The notes under the pieces were generated by a model. The model saw only the letters and a list, made by a program, of their open reading frames with translations, ran no database searches and had not been told where the DNA came from. From NCBI GenBank assembly GCA_964057225.1, contig OZ059896.1:11950501-12014500 (forward strand): 64,000 nt of DNA. Direction: 5' to 3'. The translations under genes and the position numbers were made by a program. Of the stretch, positions 40,404-55,400 are shown one piece after another (the stretch's first letter is position 1; every line of letters begins with the position of its first letter). This DNA is from Auanema rhodensis. Its lineage: Eukaryota > Nematoda > Chromadorea > Rhabditida > Rhabditidae.

Positions 40404-43400
40404 TATTTCTACCGCTATTTCATAATTTCATTTTTTAAATTTTTAATCATTAAAAAACATTTAAATTTCATTATTGTGATGTTCAAAAACTGAAACATTT
40501 AAATATTTTGTATTTTCTAAACCATTTCACTCCATCTCTTTCATTTAATTCCATATTTTAAACAATTTTATATTTCTACCACGAATTCATAACTTCATTT
40601 TTTAAATTTTTAATCATTAAAAAACATTTAAATTTCAATATTGTGGTGCTCAAAAACTGAAACAGTTGAATATTTTGTAATTTCTAAACCATTTTACTCC
40701 ATCGCTTTTATTTAATCCCATATTTTAAACAATTTTATATTTCTACCGCTATTTCATAATTTCATTTTTTAAATTTTTAATCATTAAAAAACATTTAAAT
40801 TTCAATATTGTGATGCTCAAAAACTGAAACATTTGAATATTTTGTATTTTCTAAACCATTTCACTCCATCTCTTTCATTTAATTCCATATTTTAAACAAT
40901 TTTATATTTCTACCACGAATTCATAACTTCATTTTTTAAATTTTTAATCATTAAAAAACATTTAAATTTCAATATTGTGATGCTCAAAAACTGAAACAGT
41001 TGAATATTTTGTAATATCTAAACCATTTTACTCCATCGCTTTTATTTAATCCCATATTTTAAACAATTTTATATTTCTACCGCTATTTCATAATTTCATT
41101 TTTTAAATTTTTAATCATTAAAAAACATTTAAATTTCAATATTGTGATGCTCAAAAACTGAAACAGTTGAATATTTTGTATTTTCTAAACCATTTTACTC
41201 CATCTCTTTCATTTAATTCCATATTTTAAACAATTTTATATTTCTACCGCTATTTCATAATTTCATTTTTTAAATTTTTAATCATTAAAAAACATTTAAA
41301 TTTCAATATTGTGGTGCTCAAAAACTGAAACAGTTGAATATTTTGTATTTTCTAAACCATTTTACTCCATCTCTTTCATTTAATTCCATATTTTAAACAA
41401 TTTTATATTTCTACCACGAATTCATAACTTCATTTTTTAAATTTTTAATCATTAAAAAACATTTAAATTTCAATATTGTGGTGCTCAAAAACTGAAACAG
41501 TTGAATATTTTGTATTTTCTAAACCATTTTACTCCATCTATTTTATTTAATCCCATATTTTAAACAATTTTATATTTCTACCGCTATTTCATAATTTCAT
41601 TTTTTAAATTTTTAATCATTAAAAAACATTTAAATTTCAATATTGTGATGCTCAAAAACTGAAACATTTAAATATTTTGTATTTTCTAAACCATTTCACT
41701 CCATCTCTTTCATTTAATTCCATATTTTAAACAATTTTATATTTCTACCGCTATTTCATAATTTCATTTTTTAAATTTTTAATCATTAAAAAACATTTAA
41801 ATTTCAATATTGTGATGCTCAAAAACTGAAACATTTAAATATTTTGTATTTTCTAAACGATTTCACTCCATCTCTTTCATTTAATTCCATATTTTAAACA
41901 ATTTTATATTTCTACCACGAATTCATAACTTCATTTTTTAAATTTTTAATCATTAAAAAACATTTAAATTTCAATATTGTGGTGCTCAAAAACTGAAACA
42001 GTTGAATATTTTGTAATTTCTAAACCATTTTACTCCATCGCTTTTATTTAATCCCATATTTTAAACAATTTTATATTTCTACCGCTATTTCATAATTTCA
42101 TTTTTTAAATTTTTAATCATTAAAAAACATTTAAATTTCAATATTGTGATGCTCAAAAACTGAAACATTTGAATATTTTGTATTTTCTAAACCATTTCAC
42201 TCCATCTCTTTCATTTAATTCCATATTTTAAACAATTTTATATTTCTACCACGAATTCATAACTTCATTTTTTAAATTTTTAATCATTAAAAAACATTTA
42301 AATTTCAATATTGTGATGCTCAAAAACTGAAACAGTTGAATATTTTGTAATATCTAAACCATTTTACTCCATCGCTTTTATTTAATCCCATATTTTAAAC
42401 AATTTTATATTTCTACCGCTATTTCATAATTTCATTTTTTAAATTTTTAATCATTAAAAAACATTTAAATTTCAATATTGTGATGCTCAAAAACTGAAAC
42501 AGTTGAATATTTTGTATTTTCTAAACCATTTTACTCCATCTCTTTCATTTAATTCCATATTTTAAACAATTTTATATTTCTACCGCTATTTCATAATTTC
42601 ATTTTTTAAATTTTTAATCATTAAAAAACATTTAAATTTCAATATTGTGGTGCTCAAAAACTGAAACAGTTGAATATTTTGTATTTTCTAAACCATTTTA
42701 CTCCATCTCTTTCATTTAATTCCATATTTTAAACAATTTTATATTTCTACCACGAATTCATAACTTCATTTTTTAAATTTTTAATCATTAAAAAACATTT
42801 AAATTTCAATATTGTGGTGCTCAAAAACTGAAACAGTTGAATATTTTGTATTTTCTAAACCATTTTACTCCATCTATTTTATTTAATCCCATATTTTAAA
42901 CAATTTTATATTTCTACCGCTATTTCATAATTTCATTTTTTAAATTTTTAATCATTAAAAAACATTTAAATTTCAATATTGTGATGCTCAAAAACTGAAA
43001 CATTTAAATATTTTGTATTTTCTAAACCATTTCACTCCATCTCTTTCATTTAATTCCATATTTTAAACAATTTTATATTTCTACCGCTATTTCATAATTT
43101 CATTTTTTAAATTTTTAATCATTAAAAAACATTTAAATTTCAATATTGTGATGCTCAAAAACTGAAACATTTAAATATTTTGTATTTTCTAAACGATTTC
43201 ACTCCATCTCTTTCATTTAATTCCATATTTTAAACAATTTTATATTTCTACCACGAATTCATAACTTCATTTTTTAAATTTTTAATCATTAAAAAACATT
43301 TAAATTTCAATATTGTGGTGCTCAAAAACTGAAACAGTTGAATATTTTGTAATTTCTAAACCATTTTACTCCATCGCTTTTATTTAATCCCATATTTTAA

Positions 43401-46400
43401 ACAATTTTATATTTCTACCGCTATTTCATAATTTCATTTTTTAAATTTTTAATCATTAAAAAACATTTAAATTTCAATATTGTGATGCTCAAAAACTGAA
43501 ACATTTGAATATTTTGTATTTTCTAAACCATTTCACTCCATCTCTTTCATTTAATTCCATATTTTAAACAATTTTATATTTCTACCGCTATTTCATAATT
43601 TCATTTTTTAAATTTTTAATCATTAAAAAACATTTAAATTTCAATATTGTGATGCTCAAAAACTGAAACATTTAAATATTTTGTATTTTCTAAACCATTT
43701 CACTCCATCTCTTTCATTTAATTCCATATTTTAAACAATTTTATATTTCTACCACGAATTCATAACTTCATTTTTTAAATTTTTGATCTTTAAAAAACAT
43801 CTAAATTTCAATATTGTGATGCTCAAAAACTGAAACAGTTGAATATTTTGTAATTTCTAAACCATTTTACTCCATCGCTTTTATTTAATCTAATATTTTA
43901 AACAATTTTATATTTCTACCGCTATTTCATAATTTCATTTTTTAAATTTTTAATCATTAAAAAACATTTAAATTTCATTATTGTGATGCTCAAAAACTGA
44001 AACAGTTGAATATTTTGTATTTTCTAAACCATTTTACTCCATCTCTTTCATTTAATTCCATATTTTAAACAATTTTATATTTCTACCACGAATTCATAAC
44101 TTCATTTTTTGAATTTTTAATCATTAAAAAACATTTAAATTTCAATATTGTGATGCTCAAAAACTGAAACAGTTGAATATTTTGTATTTTCTAAACCATT
44201 TTACTCCATCTATTTTCTTTAAACCCATATTTTAAACAATTTTATATTTCTACCGCTATTTCATAATTTCATTTTTTGAATTTTTAATCATTAAAAAACA
44301 TTTAAATTTCAATATTGTGATGCTCAAAAACTGAAACAGTTGAATATTTTGTATTTTCTAAACCATTTCACTCCATCGCTTTTATTTAATCCCATATTTT
44401 AAACAATTTTATATTTCTACCACGAATTCATAACTTCATTTTTTAAATTTTTAATCATTAAAAAACATTTAAATTTCAATATTGTGATGCTCAAAAACTG
44501 AAACATTTAAATATTTTGTATTTTCTAAACCATTTCACTCCATCTCTTTCATTTAATTCCATATTTTAAACAATTTTATATTTCTACCACGAATTCATAA
44601 CTTCATTTTTTAAATTTTTGATCATTAAAAAACATTTAAATTTCAATATTGTGATGCTCAAAAACTGAAACATTTAAATATTTTGTATTTTCTAAACCAT
44701 TTCACTCCATCTCTTTCATTTAATTCCATATTTTAAACAATTTTATATTTCTACCACGAATTCATAACTTCATTTTTTAAATTTTTAATCATTAAAAAAC
44801 ATTTAAATTTCAATATTGTGGTGCTCAAAAACTGAAACAGTTGAATATTTTGTATTTTCTAAACCATTTTACTCCATCTATTTTATTTAATCCCATATTT
44901 TAAACAATTTTATATTTCTACCGCTATTTCATAATTTCATTATTCAAATTTTTAATCATTAAAAAACATTTAAATTTCAATATTGTGATGCTCAAAAACT
45001 GAAACATTTAAATATTTTGTATTTTCTAAACCATTTCACTCCATCTCTTTCATTTAATTCCATATTTTAAACCATTTTATATTTCTACCACGAATTCATA
45101 ACTTCATTTTTTTAATTTTTAATCATTAAAAAACATTTAAATTTCAATATTGTGGTGCTCAAAAACTGAAACAGTTGAATATTTTGTAATTTCTAAACCA
45201 TTTTACTCCATCGCTTTTATTTAATCCCATATTTTAAACAATTTTATATTTCTACCGCTATTTCATAATTTCATTTTTTAAATTTTTAATCATTAAAAAA
45301 CATTTAAATTTCAATATTGTGATGCTCAAAAACTGAAACATTTGAATATTTTGTATTTTCTAAACCATTTCACTCCATCTCTTTCATTTAATTCCATATT
45401 TTAAACAATTTTATATTTCTATCACGAATTCATAACTTCATTTTTTAAATTTTTGATCATTAAAAAACATTTAAATTTCAATATTGTGATGCTCAAAAAC
45501 TGAAACAGTTGAATATTTTGTATTTTCTAAACCATTTTACTCCATCTCTTTCATTTAATTCCATATTTTAAACAATTTTATATTTCTACCACGAATTCAT
45601 AACTTCATTTTTTAAATTTTTAATCATTAAAAAACATTTAAATTTCAATATTGTGATGCTCAAAAACTGAAACAGTTGAATATTTTGTAATATCTAAACC
45701 ATTTTACTCCATCGCTTTTATTTAATCCCATATTTTAAACAATTTTATATTTCTACCGCTATTTCATAATTTCATTTTTTAAATTTTTAATCATTAAAAA
45801 ACATTTAAATTTCAATATTGTGATGCTCAAAAACTGAAACAGTTGAATATTTTGTATTTTCTAAACCATTTTACTCCATCTCTTTCATTTAATTCCATAT
45901 TTTAAACAATTTTATATTTCTACCACGAATTCATAACTTCATTTTTTAAATTTTTAATCATTAAAAAACATTTAAATTTCAATATTGTGATGCTCAAAAA
46001 CTGAAACAGTTGAATATTTTGTAATATCTAAACCATTTTACTCCATCGCTTTTATTTAATCCCATATTTTAAACAATTTTATATTTCTACCGCTATTTCA
46101 TAATTTCATTTTTTAAATTTTTAATCATTAAAAAACATTTAAATTTCAATATTGTGATGCTCAAAAACTGAAACAGTTGAATATTTTGTATTTTCTAAAC
46201 CATTTTACTCCATCTCTTTCATTTAATTCCATATTTTAAACAATTTTATATTTCTACCACGAATTCATAACTTCATTTTTTAAATTTTTAATCATTAAAA
46301 AACATTTAAATTTCAATATTGTGATGCTCAAAAACTGAAACAGTTGAATATTTTGTAATATCTAAACCATTTTACTCCATCGCTTTTATTTAATCCCATA

Positions 46401-49400
46401 TTTTAAACAATTTTATATTTCTACCGCTATTTCATAATTTCATTTTTTAAATTTTTAATCATTAAAAAACATTTAAATTTCAATATTGTGATGCTCAAAA
46501 ACTGAAACAGTTGAATATTTTGTATTTTCTAAACCATTTTACTCCATCTCTTTCATTTAATTCCATATTTTAAACAATTTTATATTTCTACCGCTATTTC
46601 ATAATTTCAATTTTTAAATTTTTAATCATTAAAAAACATTTAAATTTCAATATTGTGATGCTCAAAAACTGAAACAGTTGAATATTTTGTATTTTCTAAA
46701 CCATTTTACTCTATCTATTTTCTTTAATCCCATATTTTAAACAATTTTATATTTCTACCGCTATTTCATAATTTCATTTTTCAAATTTTTAATCATCGAA
46801 AAACATTTAAATTTCAATATTGTGATGCTCAAAAACTGAAACATTTAAATATTTTGTATTTTCTAAACCATTTCACTCCATCTCTTTCATTTGATTCCAT
46901 ATTTCAAACAATTTTATATTTCTACCACGAATTCATAACTTCACTTTTTAAATTTTTGATCATTAAAAAATATTTAAATTTCAATATTGTGATGCTCAAA
47001 AACTGAAACATTTAAATATTTTGTATTTTCTAAACCATTTCACTCCATCTCTTTCATTTAATTGCATATTTTAAACAATTTTATATTTCTACCACGAATT
47101 CATAACTTCATTTTTTAAATTTTTAATCATTAAAAAACATTTAAATTTCAATATTGTGGTGCTCAAAAACTGAAACAGTTGAATATTTTGTAATTTCTAA
47201 ACCATTTTACTCCATCGCTTTTATTTAATTCCATATTTTGAACAATTTTATATTTCTACCGCTATTTCATAATTTCATTTTTTAAATTTTTAATCATTAA
47301 AAAACATTTAAATTTCAATATTGTGATGCTCAAAAACTGAAACATTTAAATATTTTGTATTTTCTTAACCATTTCACTCCATCTCTTTCATTTAATTCCA
47401 TATTTTAAACAATTTTATATTTCTACCACGAATTCATAACTTCATTTTTTAAATTTTTGATCATTAAAAAACATCTAAATTTCAATATTGTGATGCTCAA
47501 AAACTGAAACAGTTGAATATTTTGTAATTTCTAAACCATTTTACTCCATCGCTTTTATTTAATCCCATATTTTAAACAATTTTATATTTCTACCGCTATT
47601 TCATAATTTCATTTTTTAAATTTTTAATCATTAAAAAACATTTAAATTTCAATATTGTGATGCTCAAAAACTGAAACAGTTGAATATTTTGTATTTTCTA
47701 AACCATTTTACTCCATCTCTTTCATTTACTTCCATATTTTAAACAATTTTATATTTCTACCACGAATTCATAACTTCATTTTTTAAATTTTTAATCATTA
47801 AAAAACATTTAAATTTCAATATTGTGGTGCTCAAAAACTGAAACATTTAAATATTTTGTAATTTCTAAACCATTTTACTCCATCTATTTTCTTTAATCCC
47901 ATATTTTAAACAATTTTATATTTCTACCGCTATTTCATAATTTCATTTTTTAAATTTTTAATCATCGAAAAACATTTAAATTTCAATATTGTGGTGCTCA
48001 AAAACTGAAACATTTAAATATTTTGTAATTTCTAAACCATTTTACTCCATCGCTTTTATTTAATCCCATATTTTAAACAATTTTATATTTCTACCGCTAT
48101 TTCATAATTTCATTTTTCAAATTTTTAATCATCGAAAAACATTTAAATTTCAATATTGTGATGCTCAAAAACTGAAACATTTAAATATTTTGTTTTTTCT
48201 AAACCATTTCACTCCATCTCTTTCATTTGATTCCATATTTTAAACAATTTTATATTTCTACCACGAATTCATAACTTCACTTTTTAAATTTTTGATCATT
48301 AAAAAATATTTAAATTTCAATATTGTGATGCTCAAAAACTGAAACATTTAAATATTTTGTATTTTCTAAACCATTTCACTCCATCTCTTTCATTTAGTTC
48401 CATACTTTAAACAAATTTATATTTCTACCACGAATTCATAACTTCACTTTTTAAATTTTTGATCATTAAAAAATATTTAAATTTCAATATTGTGATGCTC
48501 AAAAACTGAAACATTTAAATATTTTGTATTTTCTAAACCATTTCACTCCATCTCTTTCATTTAATTCCATATTTTAAACAATTTTATATTTCTACCGCTA
48601 TTTCATAATTTCATTTTTTAAATTTTTAATCATTAAAATACATTTAAATTTCAATATTGTGATGCTCAAAAACTGAAACATTTAAATATTTTGTATTTTC
48701 TAAACCATTTCACTCCATCTCTTTCATTTAATTCCATATTTTAAACAATTTTATATTTCTACCACGAATTCATAACTTCATTTTTTAAATTTTTGATCAT
48801 TAAAAAACATTTAAATTTCAATATTGTGGTGCTCAAAAACTGAAACAGTTGAATATTTTGTAATTTCTAAACCATTTTACTCCATCGCTTTTATTTAATC
48901 CCATATTTTAAACAATTTTATATTTCTACCGCTATTTCATAATTTCATTTTTCAAATTTTTAATCATCGAAAAACATTTAAATTTCAATATTGTGATGCT
49001 CAAAAACTGAAACATTTAAATATTTTGTTTTTTCTAAACCATTTCACTCCATCTCTTTCATTTGATTCCATATTTTTAACAATTTTATATTTCTACCACA
49101 AATTCATAACTTCACTTTTTAAATTTTTGATCATTAAAAAATATTTAAATTTCAATATTGTGATGCTCAAAAACTGAAACATTTAAATATTTTGTATTTT
49201 CTAAACCATTTCACTCCATCTCTTTCATTTAGTTCCATACTTTAAACAAATTTATATTTCTACCACGAATTCATAACTTCACTTTTTAAATTTTTGATCA
49301 TTAAAAAATATTTAAATTTCAATATTGTGATGCTCAAAAACTGAAACATTTAAATATTTTGTATTTTCTAAACCATTTCACTCCATCTCTTTCATTTAAT

Positions 49401-52400
49401 TCCATATTTTAAACAATTTTATATTTCTACCGCTATTTCATAATTTCATTTTTTAAATTTTTAATCATTAAAATACATTTAAATTTCAATATTGTGATGC
49501 TCAAAAACTGAAACATTTAAATATTTTGTATTTTCTAAACCATTTCACTCCATCTCTTTCATTTAATTCCATATTTTAAACAATTTTATATTTCTACCGC
49601 TATTTCATAATTTCATTTTTTAAATTTTTGATCATTAAAAAATATTTAAATTTCAATATTGTGATGCTCAAAAACTGAAACAGTTGAATATTTTGTATTT
49701 TCTAAACCATTTTACTCCATCTATTTTCTTTAATCCCATATTTTAAACAATTTTATATTTCTACCGCTATTTCATAATTTCATTTTTTAAATTTTTAATC
49801 ATCGAAAAACATTTAAATTTCACTATTGTGATGCTCAAAAACTGAAACATTTAAATATTTTGTGTTTTCTAAACCATTTCACTCCATCTCTTTCATTTTA
49901 TTCCATATTTTAAACAATTTTATATTTCTACCACGAATTCATAACTTCATTTTTTAAATTTTTGATCATTAAAAAACATTTAAATTTCAATATTGTGATG
50001 CTCAAAAACTGAAACAGGTGAATATTTTGTATTTTCTAAACCATTTTACTCCATCGCTTTTATTTAATTCCATATTTTGAACAATTTTATATTTCTACCA
50101 CGAATTCATAACTTCATTTTTTAAATTTTTAATCATTAAAAAACATTTAAATTTCAATATTGTGATGCTCAAAAACTGAAATATTTAAATATTTTGTATT
50201 TTCTAAACCATTTCACTCCATCTCTTTCATTTAATTCCATATTTTAAACAATTTTATATTTCTACCGCTATTTCATAATTTCATTTTTTAAATTTTTAAT
50301 CATTAAAAAACATTTAAATTTCAATATTGTGATGCTCAAAAACTGAAACATTTAAATATTTTGTATTTTCTAAACCATTTTACTCCATCTATTTTCTTTA
50401 ATCCCATATTTTAAACAATTTTATATTTCTACCACGAATTCATATTTTCATTTTTTAAATTTTTAATCATTAAAAAACATTTAAATTTCAATATTGTGAT
50501 GCTCAAAAACTGAAACAGTTGAATATTTTGTATTTTCTAAACCATTTTACTCCATCTATTTTCTTTAATCCCATATTTTAAACAATTTTATATTTCTACC
50601 GCTATTTCATAATTTCATTTTTTAAATTTTTAATCATCGAAAAACATTTAAATTTCACTATTGTGATGCTCAAAAACTGAAACATTTAAATATTTTGTGT
50701 TTTCTAAACCATTTCACTCCATCTCTTTCATTTTATTCCATATTTTAAACAATTTTATATTTCTACCACGAATTCATAACTTCATTTTTTAAATTTTTGA
50801 TCATTAAAAAACATTTAAATTTCAATATTGTGATGCTCAAAAACTGAAACAGTTGAATATTTTGTATTTTCTAAACCATTTTACTCCATCTATTTTCTTT
50901 AATCCCATATTTTAAACAATTTTATATTTCTACCGCTATTTCATAATTTCATTTTTTAAATTTTTAATCATTAAAAAACATTTAAATTTCAATATTGTGA
51001 TGCTCAAAAACTGAAACAGTTGAATATTTTGTATTTTCTAAACCATTTTACTCCATCTATTTTCTTTAATCCCATATTTTAAACAATTTTATATTTCTAC
51101 CGCTATTTCATAATTTCATTTTTTAAATTTTTAATCATCGAAAAACATTTAAATTTCACTATTGTGATGCTCAAAAACTGAAACATTTAAATATTTTGTA
51201 TTTTCTAAACCATTTCACTCCATCTCTTTCATTTAATTCCATATTTTAAACAATTTTATATTTCTACCACGAATTCATAACTTCATTTTTTAAATTTTTG
51301 ATCATTAAAAAACATTTAAATTTCAATATTGTGGTGCTCAAAAACTGAAACAGTTGAATATTTTGTAATTTCTAAACCATTTTACTCCATCGCTTTTATT
51401 TAATCCCATATTTTAAACAATTTTATATTTCTACCGCTATTTCATAATTTCATTTTTCAAATTTTTAATCATCGAAAAACATTTAAATTTCAATATTGTG
51501 ATGCTCAAAAACTGAAACATTTAAATATTTTGTTTTTTCTAAACCATTTCACTCCATCTCTTTCATTTGATTCCATATTTTAAACAATTTTATATTTCTA
51601 CCACAAATTCATAACTTCACTTTTTAAATTTTTGATCATTAAAAAATATTTAAATTTCAATATTGTGATGCTCAAAAACTGAAACATTTAAATATTTTGT
51701 ATTTTCTAAACCATTTCACTCCATCTCTTTCATTTAGTTCCATACTTTAAACAAATTTATATTTCTACCACGAATTCATAACTTCACTTTTTAAATTTTT
51801 GATCATTAAAAAATATTTAAATTTCAATATTGTGATGCTCAAAAACTGAAACATTTAAATATTTTGTATTTTCTAAACCATTTCACTCCATCTCTTTCAT
51901 TTAATTCCATATTTTAAACAATTTTATATTTCTACCGCTATTTCATAATTTCATTTTTTAAATTTTTAATCATTAAAATACATTTAAATTTCAATATTGT
52001 GATGCTCAAAAACTGAAACATTTAAATATTTTGTATTTTCTAAACCATTTCACTCCATCTCTTTCATTTAATTCCATATTTTAAACAATTTTATATTTCT
52101 ACCACGAATTCATATTTTCATTTTTTAAATTTTTAATCATTAAAAAACATTTAAATTTCAATATTGTGATGCTCAAAAACTGAAACAGTTGAATATTTTG
52201 TATTTTCTAAACCATTTTACTCCATCTATTTTCTTTAATCCCATATTTTAAACAATTTTATATTTCTACCGCTATTTCATAATTTCATTTTTTAAATTTT
52301 TAATCATCGAAAAACATTTAAATTTCACTATTGTGATGCTCAAAAACTGAAACATTTAAATATTTTGTGTTTTCTAAACCATTTCACTCCATCTCTTTCA

Positions 52401-55400
52401 TTTTATTCCATATTTTAAACAATTTTATATTTCTACCACGAATTCATAACTTCATTTTTTAAATTTTTGATCATTAAAAAACATTTAAATTTCAATATTG
52501 TGATGCTCAAAAACTGAAACAGGTGAATATTTTGTATTTTCTAAACCATTTTACTCCATCGCTTTTATTTAATTCCATATTTTGAACAATTTTATATTTC
52601 TACCGCTATTTCATAATTTCATTTTTTAAATTTTTAATCATTAAAAAACATTTAAATTTCAATATTGTGATGCTCAAAAACTGAAACATTTAAATATTTT
52701 GTATTTTCTAAACCATTTTACTCCATCTATTTTCTTTAATCCCATATTTTAAACAATTTTATATTTCTACCACGAATTCATATTTTCATTTTTTAAATTT
52801 TTAATCATTAAAAAACATTTAAATTTCAATATTGTGATGCTCAAAAACTGAAACAGTTGAATATTTTGTATTTTCTAAACCATTTTACTCCATCTATTTT
52901 CTTTAATCCCATATTTTAAACAATTTTATATTTCTACCGCTATTTCATAATTTCATTTTTTAAATTTTTAATCATCGAAAAACATTTAAATTTCACTATT
53001 ATGATGCTCAAAAACTGAAACATTTAAATATTTTGTGTTTTCTAAACCATTTCACTCCATCTCTTTCATTTTATTCCATATTTTAAACAATTTTATATTT
53101 CTACCACGAATTCATAACTTCATTTTTTAAATTTTTGATCATTAAAAAACATTTAAATTTCAATATTGTGATGCTCAAAAACTGAAACAGTTGAATATTT
53201 TGTATTTTCTAAACCATTTTACTCCATCTATTTTCTTTAATCCCATATTTTAAACAATTTTATATTTCTACCGCTATTTCATAATTTCATTTTTTAAATT
53301 TTTAATCATTAAAAAACATTTAAATTTCAATATTGTGATGCTCAAAAACTGAAACAGTTGAATATTTTGTATTTTCTAAACCATTTTACTCCATCTATTT
53401 TCTTTAATCCCATATTTTAAACAATTTTATATTTCTACCGCTATTTCATAATTTCATTTTTTAAATTTTTAATCATCGAAAAACATTTAAATTTCACTAT
53501 TGTGATGCTCAAAAACTGAAACATTTAAATATTTTGTGTTTTCTAAACCATTTCACTCCATCTCTTTCATTTTATTCCATATTTTAAACAATTTTATATT
53601 TCTACCACGAATTCATAACTTCATTTTTTAAATTTTTGATCATTAAAAAACATTTAAATTTCAATATTGTGATGCTCAAAAACTGAAACAGTTGAATATT
53701 TTGTATTTTCTAAACCATTTTACTCCATCGCTTTTATTTAATTCCATATTTTGAACAATTTTATATTTCTACCACGAATTCATAACTTCATTTTTTAAAT
53801 TTTTAATCATTAAAAAACATTTAAATTTCAATATTGTGATGCTCAAAAACTGAAACATTTAAATATTTTGTATTTTCTAAACCATTTCACTCCATCTCTT
53901 TCATTTTATTCCATATTTTAAACAATTTTATATTTCTACCACGAATTCATATTTTCATTTTTTAAATTTTTAATCATTAAAAAACATTTAAATTTCAATA
54001 TTGTGATGCTCAAAAACTGAAACAGTTGAATATTTTGTATTTTCTAAACCATTTTACTCCATCTATTTTCTTTAATCCCATATTTTAAACAATTTTATAT
54101 TTCTACCGCTATTTCATAATTTCATTTTTTAAATTTTTAATCATCGAAAAACATTTAAATTTCACTATTGTGATGCTCAAAAACTGAAACATTTAAATAT
54201 TTTGTGTTTTCTAAACCATTTCACTCCATCTCTTTCATTTTATTCCATATTTTAAACAATTTTATATTTCTACCACGAATTCATAACTTCATTTTTTAAA
54301 TTTTTGATCATTAAAAAACATTTAAATTTCAATATTGTGATGCTCAAAAACTGAAACAGTTGAATATTTTGTATTTTCTAAACCATTTTACTCCATCGCT
54401 TTTATTTAATTCCATATTTTGAACAATTTTATATTTCTACCACGAATTCATAACTTCATTTTTTAAATTTTTAATCATTAAAAAACATTTAAATTTCAAT
54501 ATTGTGATGCTCAAAAACTGAAACATTTAAATATTTTGTGTTTTCTAAACCATTTCACTCCATCTCTTTCATTTTATTCCATATTTTAAACAATTTTATA
54601 TTTCTACCACGAATTCATAACTTCATTTTTTAAATTTTTGATCATTAAAAAACATTTAAATTTCAATATTGTGATGCTCAAAAACTGAAACAGGTGAATA
54701 TTTTGTATTTTCTAAACCATTTTACTCCATCGCTTTTATTTAATTCCATATTTTGAACAATTTTATATTTCTACCACGAATTCATAACTTCATTTTTTAA
54801 ATTTTTAATCATTAAAAAACATTTAAATTTCAATATTGTGATGCTCAAAAACTGAAACATTTAAATATTTTGTATTTTCTAAACCATTTCACTCCATCTC
54901 TTTCATTTAATTCCATATTTTGAACAAATTTATATTTCTACCACGAATTCATAACTTCATTTTTTAAATTTTTAATCATTAAAAAACATTTAAATTTCAA
55001 TATTGTGATGCTCAAAAACTGAAACATTTAAATATTTTGTATTTTCTAAACCATTTTACTCCATCTATTTTCTTTAATCCCATATTTTAAACAATTTTAT
55101 ATTTCTACCACGAATTCATAATTTCATTTTTTAAATTTTTAATCATTAAAAAACATTTAAATTTCAATATTGTGATGCTCAAAAACTGAAACAGTTGAAT
55201 ATTTTGTATTTTCTAAACCATTTTACTCCATCTATTTTCTCTAATCCCATATTTTAAACAATTTTATATTTCTACCGCTATTTCATAATTTCATTTTTTA
55301 AATTTTTAATCATCGAAAAACATTTAAATTTCAGTATTGTGATGCTCAAAAACTGAAACATTTAAATATTTTGTGTTTTCTAAACCATTTCACTCCATCT

